Notes under the pieces: generated by a model | What the model was told of the DNA's origin: nothing | What the model saw: the letters and a program-made list of their open reading frames with translations, nothing else | Databases searched by the model: none | Made by a program: the position numbers and the translations under genes | DNA from: an uncultured Burkholderiales bacterium | GTDB taxonomy: Bacteria > Pseudomonadota > Gammaproteobacteria > Burkholderiales > Burkholderiaceae_C | NCBI GenBank assembly: GCA_903953985.1 | Contig: CAJBLW010000417.1 | Coordinates: 1 to 7,853, forward strand | DNA length: 7,853 nt | Direction of reading: 5' to 3' | Shown here: in pieces, positions 1-6,267 of the stretch | Position numbering within the stretch: the first letter of the stretch is position 1 | How the letters are laid out: each line of letters starts with the position of its first letter

Positions 1-165
1 CAACACGGTGGTGAAGGTCAGCGAACTTGCACTGAGCCCCAAACGCGCGTCGCGAAAGCGTTCGGCCAAGACGCCGCCCATCTGCCGCCAGGGAAACACC
101 GACAGCTCCTGCCACCACAAACGGGCGTGCGCGCTCAGGCCGGACTTGGACAAGGTTGTTTGCAT
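1..165 (-). CDS. YihY/BrkB-type (UPF0761) inner-membrane protein, N-terminal fragment
   Basis: The first 55 codons of a minus-strand gene run off the left edge of the window. The start is the ATG at 165-163, and the frame is open to base 1. Seen: a soluble N-terminus with the aromatic stretch LWWQEL (16-21) and FPWRQM (24-29), then ERFRDARLG (35-43), then ASSLTFTTVL (46-55). That order, a short cytosolic head, a basic R-F-R-x-x-R-L-G segment and an L-T-F-T-T run opening the first membrane helix, is the hallmark I recall for the YihY family, once misnamed ribonuclease BN. The function of YihY is not settled; family members are multi-pass inner-membrane proteins of about 300-400 residues. There is no Shine-Dalgarno sequence before the start. 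It is divergent from the DUF2069 gene with only 21 bases between the two start codons, so its promoter must overlap that gene or the spacer. Confidence 0.75.
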   Translation of the reverse strand, partial: MQTTLSKSGLSAHARLWWQELSVFPWRQMGGVLAERFRDARLGLSASSLTFTTVL

Positions 166-177
166 GCCCGGTATGAT
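147..177 (+). promoter_or_regulatory. Candidate sigma-70 promoter for the DUF2069 gene
   Basis: A -35-like TGGACA (147-152, five of six to consensus) and a -10-like TATGAT (172-177, five of six) are separated by 19 bases, slightly longer than ideal. Transcription would start near 184-185, two or three bases before the ATG at 187, giving an almost leaderless message. This fits the absence of any Shine-Dalgarno sequence there. The elements lie inside the 5' end of the divergent YihY-type gene. It is inferred by eye only. Confidence 0.35.
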
Positions 178-186
178 GCCACCGCA

Positions 187-618
187 ATGAATCCGAACCC
201 CGAAACATCCCTTCTCCCCCCCCAAGAAACCACCCCAGCAGGCCTGGGCCTGACCCGCTGGCTGGCCGTGGGCAGCCTGCTGGGCCTGATCTTGCTGGGC
301 CTGGCGTGGGAAATCTGGCTGGCCCCACTGCGCGAAGGGGGCAGCTGGTGGGCCATCAAAGTGCTGCCTTTGTGCATACCGGTGGCTGGCTTGCTGAAAA
401 ACCGGATGTATACCTACCGTTGGGTCAGCCTGTTGGTGTGGCTGTATTTCACCGAAGGCGTGGTGCGCGCCTGGGGCGATGCCTGGCCGTCCTCAGGCCT
501 GGCCGCGCTGCAAACTTTGCTCTGCACCACCTTGTTTGTGGCGTGCGCGCTGCATGTGCGCATCCGCTTCAAGGCCGCTAAGGCCACGGGGAACTTTGTG
601 CCTGTTCCCCGTGACTGA
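187..618 (+). CDS. DUF2069 small integral membrane protein
   Basis: A 143-residue protein with a polar, proline-rich head (1-20) and four probable membrane helices at about 24-44, 55-70, 79-94 and 104-123, ending in a basic tail (HVRIRFKAAK, 123-132). Between helices 2 and 3 it has LLKNRMYTYRWVSLLVWLYF (69-88) and then TEGVVRAW (89-96). The family signature I recall for DUF2069 is a lysine- or arginine-rich loop, then Y-T-Y-x-W, then Y-F-x-E-G-V-V-R. Its role is unknown; it presumably sits in the inner membrane. I chose the ATG at 187 because the upstream in-frame ATG at 127 lies inside the divergent gene and would add a non-membrane tail. No Shine-Dalgarno is seen. A 10-bp inverted repeat covers its last codons. 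The next gene starts 40 bases after its stop. Confidence 0.8.
   Translation: MNPNPETSLLPPQETTPAGLGLTRWLAVGSLLGLILLGLAWEIWLAPLREGGSWWAIKVLPLCIPVAGLLKNRMYTYRWVSLLVWLYFTEGVVRAWGDAWPSSGLAALQTLLCTTLFVACALHVRIRFKAAKATGNFVPVPRD
585..613 (+). repeat. Perfect 10-bp inverted repeat (hairpin) at the 3' end of the DUF2069 gene
   Basis: CACGGGGAAC (585-594) is followed by a 9-base loop (595-603) and its exact reverse complement GTTCCCCGTG (604-613). It ends three bases before the stop codon at 616. No T-run follows on either strand, so it is not a classical intrinsic terminator. It could pause transcription, protect a 3' end or mark a cleavage point between the DUF2069 gene and the dehydrogenase gene. 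The dyad is seen directly; any function is inference. Confidence 0.6.
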
Positions 619-658
619 GCGGTGACCGCCGCAGCCTGTCTAATCACTTCTGACTGCC

Positions 659-2113
659 ATGACCGATCTGACAACGACCCAAACCGACCTGATCTCTCAG
701 CTGCGCGCCGTCTGCGGCCATGCCAACGTGCTCACCCACGACGACCCCGGCGCAGACCTGAGCCCCTGGGAACAAGACTGGCGCAAACGCGTCAAGGGTT
801 TGGCACTCGCCGTGGTGCGCCCGGCCAACACCCAAGAAGTCGCCGCGGTGGTCAAGGCCTGCGCAGCAGCCAACACACCCATCGTGCCTCAAGGCGGCAA
901 TACCGGACTGGTGGTGGGCGGCGTGCCCAACAACTCGGGCACCCAAATCGTGCTGAGCATGACGCGCATGAACGCCGTGCGCGCCATCGACCCGGCCAAC
1001 CTCACCATCACCGTGGAGGCCGGTTGTGTGCTGCAAAACCTGCAGGCCGCCGCTGAAAATTCCGGATTTTTGTTCCCCTTGAGCTTGGGGGCTGAAGGCA
1101 GTTGCACCATTGGAGGCAACCTGGGCACCAACGCTGGGGGCACCCAAGTCGTGCGCTACGGCAACACCCGAGAACTCTGCTTGGGCCTGGAAGTCGTCAC
1201 CGCGCAAGGCGACATCTGGCACGGCTTGACCGGTCTGCGCAAAGACAACACCGGCTACGACTTGCGCAACCTGATGATCGGCAGCGAAGGCACGCTGGGC
1301 ATCATCTGCGCCGCCACCATGAAGCTCTACCCCCTGCCCGCTGCGCAGCTGACCGCTTGGGCTGCCGTGCCCAGCATGGAAGCGGCCGTGCAGTTGCTGG
1401 GACTGGCGCACCAACGCCTAGGGCCAGGCCTGACTGGCTTTGAGGTCATGGGCCAGTTTGCGCTGAGTTTGGTCGAAAAACACTACCCCCAGCTGCGCGT
1501 GCCACTTTGGCAAGAAACGCCTTGGTGCGTGCTGCTGGAGAACTCCGACAGCGAGAACGAAAGCCACGCCCGGGGACAGTTTGAATCCCTTCTCGAAGCC
1601 GCACTGGAAGACGGCTGCGTGACCGATGCCGTGGTCGCCGAAAACCTGACACAAGCGCGAAGCCTCTGGCACATCCGCGAAACCATTACCCTGGCCCAGG
1701 TGCAAGAAGGCCTGAACATCAAACACGACATCAGCATTCCGGTGTCACGCATCCCCGCCTTTGTGGCCGAGACCGACGCCCTGCTCGCGCGCGAAGTGCC
1801 CGGCGTTCGTTTGGTCGACTTTGGGCACTTGGGTGACGGGAACCTGCACTACAACGTGCAAGCGCCCGAAGGCGCCGATGGACAAGCTTTTTTACGCGAC
1901 AACGAAGAACGCGTGAACACCCTTGTGTTTGACCAAGTCGCCAAGTTTGGCGGATCGATCAGCGCCGAACATGGCGTGGGCGAGCAAAAAGTGAACAAGC
2001 TGCCGCTTTACAAAGACCCCACGGCACTCGCCATGATGCGGGCTGTGAAAAAAGCGCTGGATCCGCAGAACATCATGAATCCAGGGCGCGTGCTGGCCTG
2101 GCACAACATTTAA
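659..2113 (+). CDS. FAD-binding 2-hydroxyacid dehydrogenase (D-lactate / D-2-hydroxyglutarate dehydrogenase type)
   Basis: A 484-residue flavoprotein of the GlcD/DLD superfamily, expected to oxidise a D-2-hydroxyacid to the 2-oxoacid and pass electrons to a carrier. The N-terminal FAD domain (about 45-225) has PQGGNTGLVVGGVP (77-90), the flavin pyrophosphate loop, then GAEGSCTIGGNLGTNAGG (144-161) and IGSEGTLGI (207-215). The C-terminal cap domain (about 225-481) has KHDISIPVSRIP (355-366), GHLGDGNLH (389-397) and SAEHGVG (435-441). By family knowledge H390, H397 and E437 are the divalent-metal and substrate ligands in D-2-hydroxyglutarate dehydrogenases, and H438 is the likely catalytic base. 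The end, DPQNIMNPGRVL, is the usual family C-terminus. Length and motifs are complete. No Shine-Dalgarno precedes the ATG at 659. No signal peptide or membrane segment is seen. D-lactate, D-2-hydroxyglutarate and glycolate remain possible substrates. The thyA start is 11 bases after its stop, so cotranscription is likely, though no metabolic link to folate is obvious. Confidence 0.88.
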   Translation: MTDLTTTQTDLISQLRAVCGHANVLTHDDPGADLSPWEQDWRKRVKGLALAVVRPANTQEVAAVVKACAAANTPIVPQGGNTGLVVGGVPNNSGTQIVLSMTRMNAVRAIDPANLTITVEAGCVLQNLQAAAENSGFLFPLSLGAEGSCTIGGNLGTNAGGTQVVRYGNTRELCLGLEVVTAQGDIWHGLTGLRKDNTGYDLRNLMIGSEGTLGIICAATMKLYPLPAAQLTAWAAVPSMEAAVQLLGLAHQRLGPGLTGFEVMGQFALSLVEKHYPQLRVPLWQETPWCVLLENSDSENESHARGQFESLLEAALEDGCVTDAVVAENLTQARSLWHIRETITLAQVQEGLNIKHDISIPVSRIPAFVAETDALLAREVPGVRLVDFGHLGDGNLHYNVQAPEGADGQAFLRDNEERVNTLVFDQVAKFGGSISAEHGVGEQKVNKLPLYKDPTALAMMRAVKKALDPQNIMNPGRVLAWHNI

Positions 2114-2124
2114 ACTTGCGCACT

Positions 2125-2976
2125 ATGAACTCCCCCGCCCCCCCACTTCACCGCCCTGTTCGAAGCCAGTACGAAGACTTCATGCGCCACGTCTACACGA
2201 CGGGTGTGCAAAAAGGTGACCGAACCGGCACCGGCACGCGCAGCGTGTTTGGCCACCAGATGCGTTTCGACTTGAACGAGGGCTTTCCGCTGGTCACCAC
2301 CAAGAAGGTTTTTTTGCGGGCGATCATTGTGGAGTTGCTGTGGTTTTTGCGCGGCGACAGCAACGTGAAGTGGCTGCAAGAGCGTGGCTGCACCATCTGG
2401 GACGAATGGGCCCGGGAAGACGGCTCGCTCGGCCCGGTTTACGGCGTTCAATGGCGCAGCTGGCCCACACCCAGCGGCGGCCACATCGACCAGATTCAGC
2501 AAGTCATGGACTCGCTCAAAAACAACCCCAATTCGCGCCGCATCATCGTGAGCGCTTGGAACGTGGCCGAACTGGACCAAATGGCGCTCATGCCTTGCCA
2601 TGCGTTCTTCCAGTTCTATGTGGCCCCACCGCAAAACCCCGGCGACAAGCCCAAACTCAGCTGCCAGCTCTACCAACGCAGCGCCGACATCTTTTTGGGC
2701 GTGCCCTTCAACATCGCCAGTTATGCGCTGCTGACGCACATGGTGGCGCAGCAGTGCGACATGGATGTGGGCGACTTCATCTGGACCGGCGGCGATTGCC
2801 ACATTTACAGCAACCATCACGAACAAGTTGAGTTGCAGCTGAGCCGCACCCCCATGGCCTACCCGACGCTCAACATCAAGCGCAAGCCCTCGTCGATCCT
2901 GGATTATGAATTCGAGGATTTCGAAGTGATGGGTTACGAATGCCACCCGGCCATCAAGGCCCCTGTCGCGGTCTGA
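2125..2976 (+). CDS. thyA: Thymidylate synthase
   Basis: A 283-residue enzyme converting dUMP plus 5,10-methylene-tetrahydrofolate to dTMP plus dihydrofolate. Residues aligned by eye to the E. coli enzyme: R33 in DRTGTGT (phosphate site), E70, W92 in IWDEWA, R138 and R139 in SRRIIVSAWN, catalytic C158 in ALMPCHAFFQFYV, R185 and D188 in YQRSADIF, N196 in GVPFN, and H226 and Y228 in GGDCHIYSNH. The C-terminus is IKAPVAV, the expected closing tail. It is longer than the 264-residue E. coli protein through an extra N-terminal segment of about 12 residues and an insert of about seven residues (PPQNPGDKP, 168-176) between the catalytic-cysteine strand and KLSCQLYQRS. The start is the ATG at 2125; an in-frame TTG at 2116 would add three residues. 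No clear Shine-Dalgarno is seen. folA begins 11 bases after the stop, the classical thyA-folA pair. Confidence 0.97.
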   Translation: MNSPAPPLHRPVRSQYEDFMRHVYTTGVQKGDRTGTGTRSVFGHQMRFDLNEGFPLVTTKKVFLRAIIVELLWFLRGDSNVKWLQERGCTIWDEWAREDGSLGPVYGVQWRSWPTPSGGHIDQIQQVMDSLKNNPNSRRIIVSAWNVAELDQMALMPCHAFFQFYVAPPQNPGDKPKLSCQLYQRSADIFLGVPFNIASYALLTHMVAQQCDMDVGDFIWTGGDCHIYSNHHEQVELQLSRTPMAYPTLNIKRKPSSILDYEFEDFEVMGYECHPAIKAPVAV

Positions 2977-2987
2977 GTCCCGCTCTG

Positions 2988-3476
2988 ATGAAGCTGCACC
3001 TCATTTATGCTCGAGCACGAAACGGCGTGATCGGCAAAGACAACCAAATGCCCTGGCACCTGCCCGAAGACCTGGCGCACTTCAAACGCGTCACGCTCGG
3101 CCAGCCGGTCATCATGGGCCGCAAGACCTGGGACTCGCTGCCTGCACGATTTCGGCCCCTGCCCGGTCGCGTCAACATCATTGTGACTCGTCAGGCCAAC
3201 TGGCAAGCTGAAGGTGCATTGCGTGCGGCCTCTATCGAAGACGCCATGCGCCTGTGCGGCGATGCGCCTGATGCCTGGATCATGGGCGGTGCCGAGATTT
3301 ACCGCCAGGCCGAACCACTGGCGAGTACGGCGGTTGTCACCGAGATCGATGCCGACTTTGAAGGCGATACTTTCGCACCCGAACTGGATCAGCGCTGGCA
3401 AGAAATTCAGCGGGAATCGCATATCGCGACCAATGGCCTGCCTTTCAGTTACGTCATTTACCAACACAACATCTGA
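2988..3476 (+). CDS. folA: Dihydrofolate reductase
   Basis: A 162-residue NADPH-dependent enzyme reducing dihydrofolate to tetrahydrofolate, regenerating the cofactor that ThyA oxidises. Seen: RNGVIGKDNQMPWHLPEDLAHF... (11-31), containing the Met20-type loop and the catalytic acid D28 (E. coli D27); VIMGRKTWDSL (NADPH-binding stretch); LPGRVNIIVTRQ; and WIMGGAEIYRQ, the G-G pair that contacts the cofactor. The length matches the chromosomal E. coli FolA (159). The start is the ATG at 2988, matching the family N-terminus; an upstream in-frame ATG at 2940 lies inside thyA and would add 16 unrelated residues. Residue 7 is Tyr where E. coli has Ala6, within the first beta strand (LHLIYARA). I recall similar wording in Comamonadaceae, so it is probably a lineage trait. 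Trimethoprim sensitivity cannot be read from the sequence. The GAAGAG motif of the next reading frame overlaps its stop. Confidence 0.96.
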   Translation: MKLHLIYARARNGVIGKDNQMPWHLPEDLAHFKRVTLGQPVIMGRKTWDSLPARFRPLPGRVNIIVTRQANWQAEGALRAASIEDAMRLCGDAPDAWIMGGAEIYRQAEPLASTAVVTEIDADFEGDTFAPELDQRWQEIQRESHIATNGLPFSYVIYQHNI

Positions 3477-3486
3477 AGAGACACCC

Positions 3487-3726
3487 ATGTCCGAGATCTA
3501 GGCGGTCGCTGAAAAACTCGAAGCCGAGGCCACAGCCCGGGATCAGCGGTCTGATGCCCAGATGCACCAGCACCACCGGTGGGCGCAAGCCACCACCGTG
3601 CTTCAAGTGGCGATTGCGATGGCGGCCATCGCTTTGCTGTCCAAGAAGAAATGGGTGGAGTTTGTGATGTGTGGCGCAGGCTCCGTGGGTATGGTGATCG
3701 GCGTGCTGGCCGCCATGCACAACTGA
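3487..3726 (+). pseudogene. Amber-interrupted remnant of a DUF4337-like membrane protein
   Basis: A reading frame with a good ribosome-binding site (GAAGAG at 3475-3480, six bases before the ATG) reads M-S-E-I and then meets TAG at 3499-3501. The same frame is open for 74 further codons to TGA at 3724-3726. These encode a charged helix (AVAEKLEAEATARDQRSD, codons 6-23), a His-rich turn (MHQHHRWAQ, 26-34), and two likely membrane helices (about 36-51 and 57-76) split by the basic turn SKKKW (52-56). This order, an acidic coiled-coil helix, an H-x-H-H-R-(W/F)-A motif and a terminal helix pair, is what I recall for the C-terminal half of DUF4337 proteins, which are normally about 150-200 residues. 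Usual length and the early stop suggest an internal deletion plus nonsense codon. Reinitiation at the ATG at 3562 would yield a 54-residue two-helix peptide. It is last in the thyA-folA transcript. A sequencing error cannot be excluded. Confidence 0.6.
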
Positions 3727-3776
3727 GCGACCGGCCGCAAAACGCTGCTGAGAAGATGCACAAAGCGGCGCCATTC

Positions 3777-3804
3777 AAGAGGCCTTTTCAGGCCTTTTTC
3801 TTTT
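3777..3804 (+). terminator. Intrinsic terminator of the thyA-folA cluster
   Basis: The stem AAGAGGCCT (3777-3785) pairs with AGGCCTTTT (3790-3798): nine pairs including one G-U, with a TTTC loop at 3786-3789. A pyrimidine run TCTTTT (3799-3804) follows. The T-run is on the plus strand, so it serves the rightward cluster and lies 51 bases after the remnant's stop. It overlaps the stop codon and the last codons of the convergent GT41 gene. On the minus strand the stem lacks a following T-run, so it should work less well in that direction. Confidence 0.85.
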
Positions 3805-6088
3805 GGGCCACAACGCCAGTTTGTGCCCCGCCACAGTGGCCCAACCACATCTGCCGCAACACCCCCTCAAAATCGCAGGCGTACTGATCAATGTTCCATG
3901 CCGGTGCCGCCTGAAGGCGATCGCGCAAGCCCTGCTTGAGGGTCAGCAAAGCCTGGCGGTCGCGGGCCATGGCGGCGGCAATGCGCACATAGTCGGCATC
4001 GGACTCGGCCACCCACTCCTTCAGGCCCGCTGCAGTCATGAAGCTGGCCCCCATGCGCGAGACAAAATTGCCACCCAGTTTGACCACCACAGGCACCCCC
4101 ATCCACAGCGCCTGCAAGGTCGTGGTCCCGCCGTTGTAAGGCACCGGGTCGAGGGCGATGTCCACATCGGCGTATTCGGCCATCATGTCGGTCAGGCCCA
4201 CAGGGCCACGGAACTCCAAGCGCTCGCGCGCAATGCCTTCCGCCAGAAAGCGCTGGGTAAACGCCTCGATGGCACCGTCATCTTTGAAACTCGGGGCCTT
4301 GAGCAGCAGACGCGAATCTGGCACCTCTTGGAGCACGGCAGCCCAAAGCTTGACAGTGTGCGGCGTGAGCTTGGGCACGTTGTTGAACGAGCCAAATGTC
4401 AGTGGACGCCGCGCGTGTGACGGGCCGTAGTCCGGGTAGGGGTAGTCGGCTTCAGGCGCAAAGCAAAACACGCTGTGTGGCAAGCGCGCCAGCTGCTCGC
4501 TGAACAGCCCTTCGCTGCCCGCAGGGGCCACCACCGAATCGGCCACCAGCCAGTCGATGTTGGGCACGCCGGTGGATCCCGGATACCCCAGGAAGGTGGC
4601 CTGTACCGGCGCGGCGCGCTGACCAAAAAGGCTCATGCGCTGCATGCTGGTGTGGCCCGACAGGTCGAGCAGGATGTCGATGCCGTCTTCTTCAATGCGA
4701 CGCGCCAGTTGGCTGTCGTTCCAGGTGGTCGCTTCCACCCAATGTGTCACACGGCGTTTGGCCAGTTGGGTTTGTTCGTCGTACGACACGCCCGTGAAAT
4801 AGACGGTCAACTCCACCGCGCGGCGGTCCAGCCGCTCCAGCACCGGCTGCATGAAGATGTTGACCGGGTGCTGGTGATGAAAGTCAGCCGACACCAGGGC
4901 CACCCGCAATGTGCGATCGGGCGACTTGTCGTTTTTAAAACTGCTAACCGAACGGGCGTTGTCGCCCAGGTGGGCAAACAGCTTGCGGTGCAGGTCGGCC
5001 ACATCCTGAGGGCTGAGCTTGTCGCTGTAAAGCGAACTCATCGCGGCGCTGGAATGCATTTTCGAGCCAGGGCCTTCCTCTTCGGCCAGCGCCTTGTACA
5101 AATTCAGGGCCGTGTCGGCATCGCCCGTGCGCCCGGCCACGCTGGCGCGCATGGACTTGGCGCCCGACTGAGGCGCAATCGCTTCGGTTTTGTCCAGCGC
5201 CTCTAGCGCCTCTTGCATGTTCCAGCTTTCGGCCAGCGAATGGGCCAGGTTCCAATGGGCCAGATCGCTTTCAGGGTGCAAAGCCACGTTGCGCCGCAGC
5301 ACCGACTGGGCTTCTTGCCACAGGTTGTAGCGGAACGACAAATCAGCCAACCGCACCAGCGCTGCCTCGGATGTGCCTGAACTGGCCCGCTCAAAAGCCC
5401 TGTGCCCGTCTTCGGTCATGCCCAAGCGCATGAAAATGTCGCCCAGGTCCATCTGCATCTCTGCGCGCTCGTTCTCGTCGATCAGCTCCTGGCTGATCCG
5501 CACGATCAGCAAAGCCTGGCGCATGGACTCCAGCGCCCGGGCGGCGTCACCGCGCTCCAATCGGAATTTGCCCATGCGCCAGTGCACCAACCGGTTTTTG
5601 TCGGCCCCGGCCGCTGACAAGGCTCGGTGGTATTCGGCGGCACCGGCTTCCATCTGGCCCATGTCTTCGAGCAACCGGGCCAACGACAAACGGGCCTCGA
5701 AGCGGGCGGGAACAAGCGCAATCGCCCGGTTGTAGGAGACCAGAGCCTGCTGTTGTAAGCCTTGTTGGCGGCACAAATGACCCGCTTCAAGCCAGCCGCT
5801 GTAATTGCCCGGAAACGACTTGAGCAGCTGCGAAAACCCTTCGCGGGCCACCGCAAAGTCACCCAGGCTGACCAGGCAACGGGCCCGCTGCAAGGCGGCC
5901 ACTTCCATTTGGGCATCAAGAAGCAGAGTAGATTCATAAGCGGCCAGCGCCTTTGCCCAGCGCCCGGCCTTGAAGTCAGCATTGGCCTGGTTGAAGGCCT
6001 CGGCCGCAGCAGCCGACACTTCCATCGCTTGGGGCTCAGCAGGGTTGTGGCGAGGGTCGGCCTGAAGATCGGTTGAAGATGAAATCAT
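3788..6088 (-). CDS. TPR-containing GT41 glycosyltransferase (SPINDLY / O-GlcNAc-transferase-like)
   Basis: A 766-residue protein with an N-terminal array of about eight TPR-like helix pairs (about 28-350) and a C-terminal GT41 catalytic region (about 392-750). GT41 enzymes move a sugar from a nucleotide donor, GlcNAc from UDP-GlcNAc in OGT and fucose from GDP-fucose in plant SPINDLY, onto Ser or Thr of proteins. Landmarks: VALVSADFHHQHPVN (396-410), where H407 matches the OGT active-site histidine; DILLDLSGHT (471-480); APVQATFLGYPGSTG (493-507); FGSFNNVPKLTP (565-576), where K573 matches the OGT donor-binding lysine; DIALDPVPYNGGTTT (643-657); and LWMGVPVV (661-668). No signal peptide or membrane helix is seen, so it is probably cytosolic. 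The start is the ATG at 6088-6086; a TTG at 6109 would add seven residues. There is no clear Shine-Dalgarno. The tail AQKKKA is encoded by the T-run of the opposing terminator. Donor and substrate are unknown; flagellin or pilin modification is a possibility only. Confidence 0.88.
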   Translation of the reverse strand: MISSSTDLQADPRHNPAEPQAMEVSAAAAEAFNQANADFKAGRWAKALAAYESTLLLDAQMEVAALQRARCLVSLGDFAVAREGFSQLLKSFPGNYSGWLEAGHLCRQQGLQQQALVSYNRAIALVPARFEARLSLARLLEDMGQMEAGAAEYHRALSAAGADKNRLVHWRMGKFRLERGDAARALESMRQALLIVRISQELIDENERAEMQMDLGDIFMRLGMTEDGHRAFERASSGTSEAALVRLADLSFRYNLWQEAQSVLRRNVALHPESDLAHWNLAHSLAESWNMQEALEALDKTEAIAPQSGAKSMRASVAGRTGDADTALNLYKALAEEEGPGSKMHSSAAMSSLYSDKLSPQDVADLHRKLFAHLGDNARSVSSFKNDKSPDRTLRVALVSADFHHQHPVNIFMQPVLERLDRRAVELTVYFTGVSYDEQTQLAKRRVTHWVEATTWNDSQLARRIEEDGIDILLDLSGHTSMQRMSLFGQRAAPVQATFLGYPGSTGVPNIDWLVADSVVAPAGSEGLFSEQLARLPHSVFCFAPEADYPYPDYGPSHARRPLTFGSFNNVPKLTPHTVKLWAAVLQEVPDSRLLLKAPSFKDDGAIEAFTQRFLAEGIARERLEFRGPVGLTDMMAEYADVDIALDPVPYNGGTTTLQALWMGVPVVVKLGGNFVSRMGASFMTAAGLKEWVAESDADYVRIAAAMARDRQALLTLKQGLRDRLQAAPAWNIDQYACDFEGVLRQMWLGHCGGAQTGVVAQKKKA

Positions 6089-6108
6089 GGATATCGGTTC
6101 AGAGGGCA

Positions 6109-6136
6109 ATTCGATGGTTCAAAACCGCATTGTCGA
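6109..6136 (-). promoter_or_regulatory. Candidate promoter for the GT41 gene
   Basis: Reading the minus strand, TCGACA (6136-6131, five of six to the -35 consensus) and TCGAAT (6114-6109, four of six to the -10 consensus) are 16 bases apart. They would start transcription about 15 bases before the ATG at 6088. It is weak and found by eye; no other pair in the 193-base gap looked better. Confidence 0.25.
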
Positions 6137-6267
6137 GCCTGCTGTGCTACGAAGCGATCTGCTTATGTTTTTTTTTGCTACGGAAGACGGCATCCAGTCA
6201 TCGCAAGCCTTCGGCCAGCAGCTCCCATCTCAGCCTGTGGGCTAAACTCAAAAAACTTTTCCCCCGC

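Noticed and set aside
644..1414. A 256-codon minus-strand frame opposite the FAD dehydrogenase gene
   Set aside because: It is rich in Gly, His and Gln and has no recognisable motifs; the opposite strand carries an unmistakable flavoprotein.
2116..2124. TTG at 2116 as the thyA start
   Set aside because: It adds only three residues, has no ribosome-binding site, and the ATG at 2125 is a normal start.
2110..2946. A 278-codon open frame on the minus strand opposite thyA
   Set aside because: It lies wholly opposite a certain thyA gene. It is low-complexity, His/Val/Ala-rich and has no family resemblance: a GC-rich shadow frame.
3499..3501. TAG read as pyrrolysine or programmed readthrough
   Set aside because: Pyrrolysine is not expected in this lineage, there is no sign of a dedicated context, and a decayed gene explains the stop more simply.
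4475..5206. A 243-codon plus-strand frame opposite the GT41 gene
   Set aside because: It has shadow composition, no motif and no ribosome-binding site.
6089..6109. TTG at 6109 as the GT41 start
   Set aside because: It adds seven residues with no motif and no better ribosome-binding site; the ATG at 6088 is preferred.
6146..6186. A T9 tract (6168-6176) flanked by GCTACGAAG and GCTACGGAAG, with a small AAGC/GCTT stem before the T-run
   Set aside because: The repeats are short and imperfect and the stem is only four pairs. No gene on the plus strand ends just upstream, so a terminator or insertion footprint is not supported.
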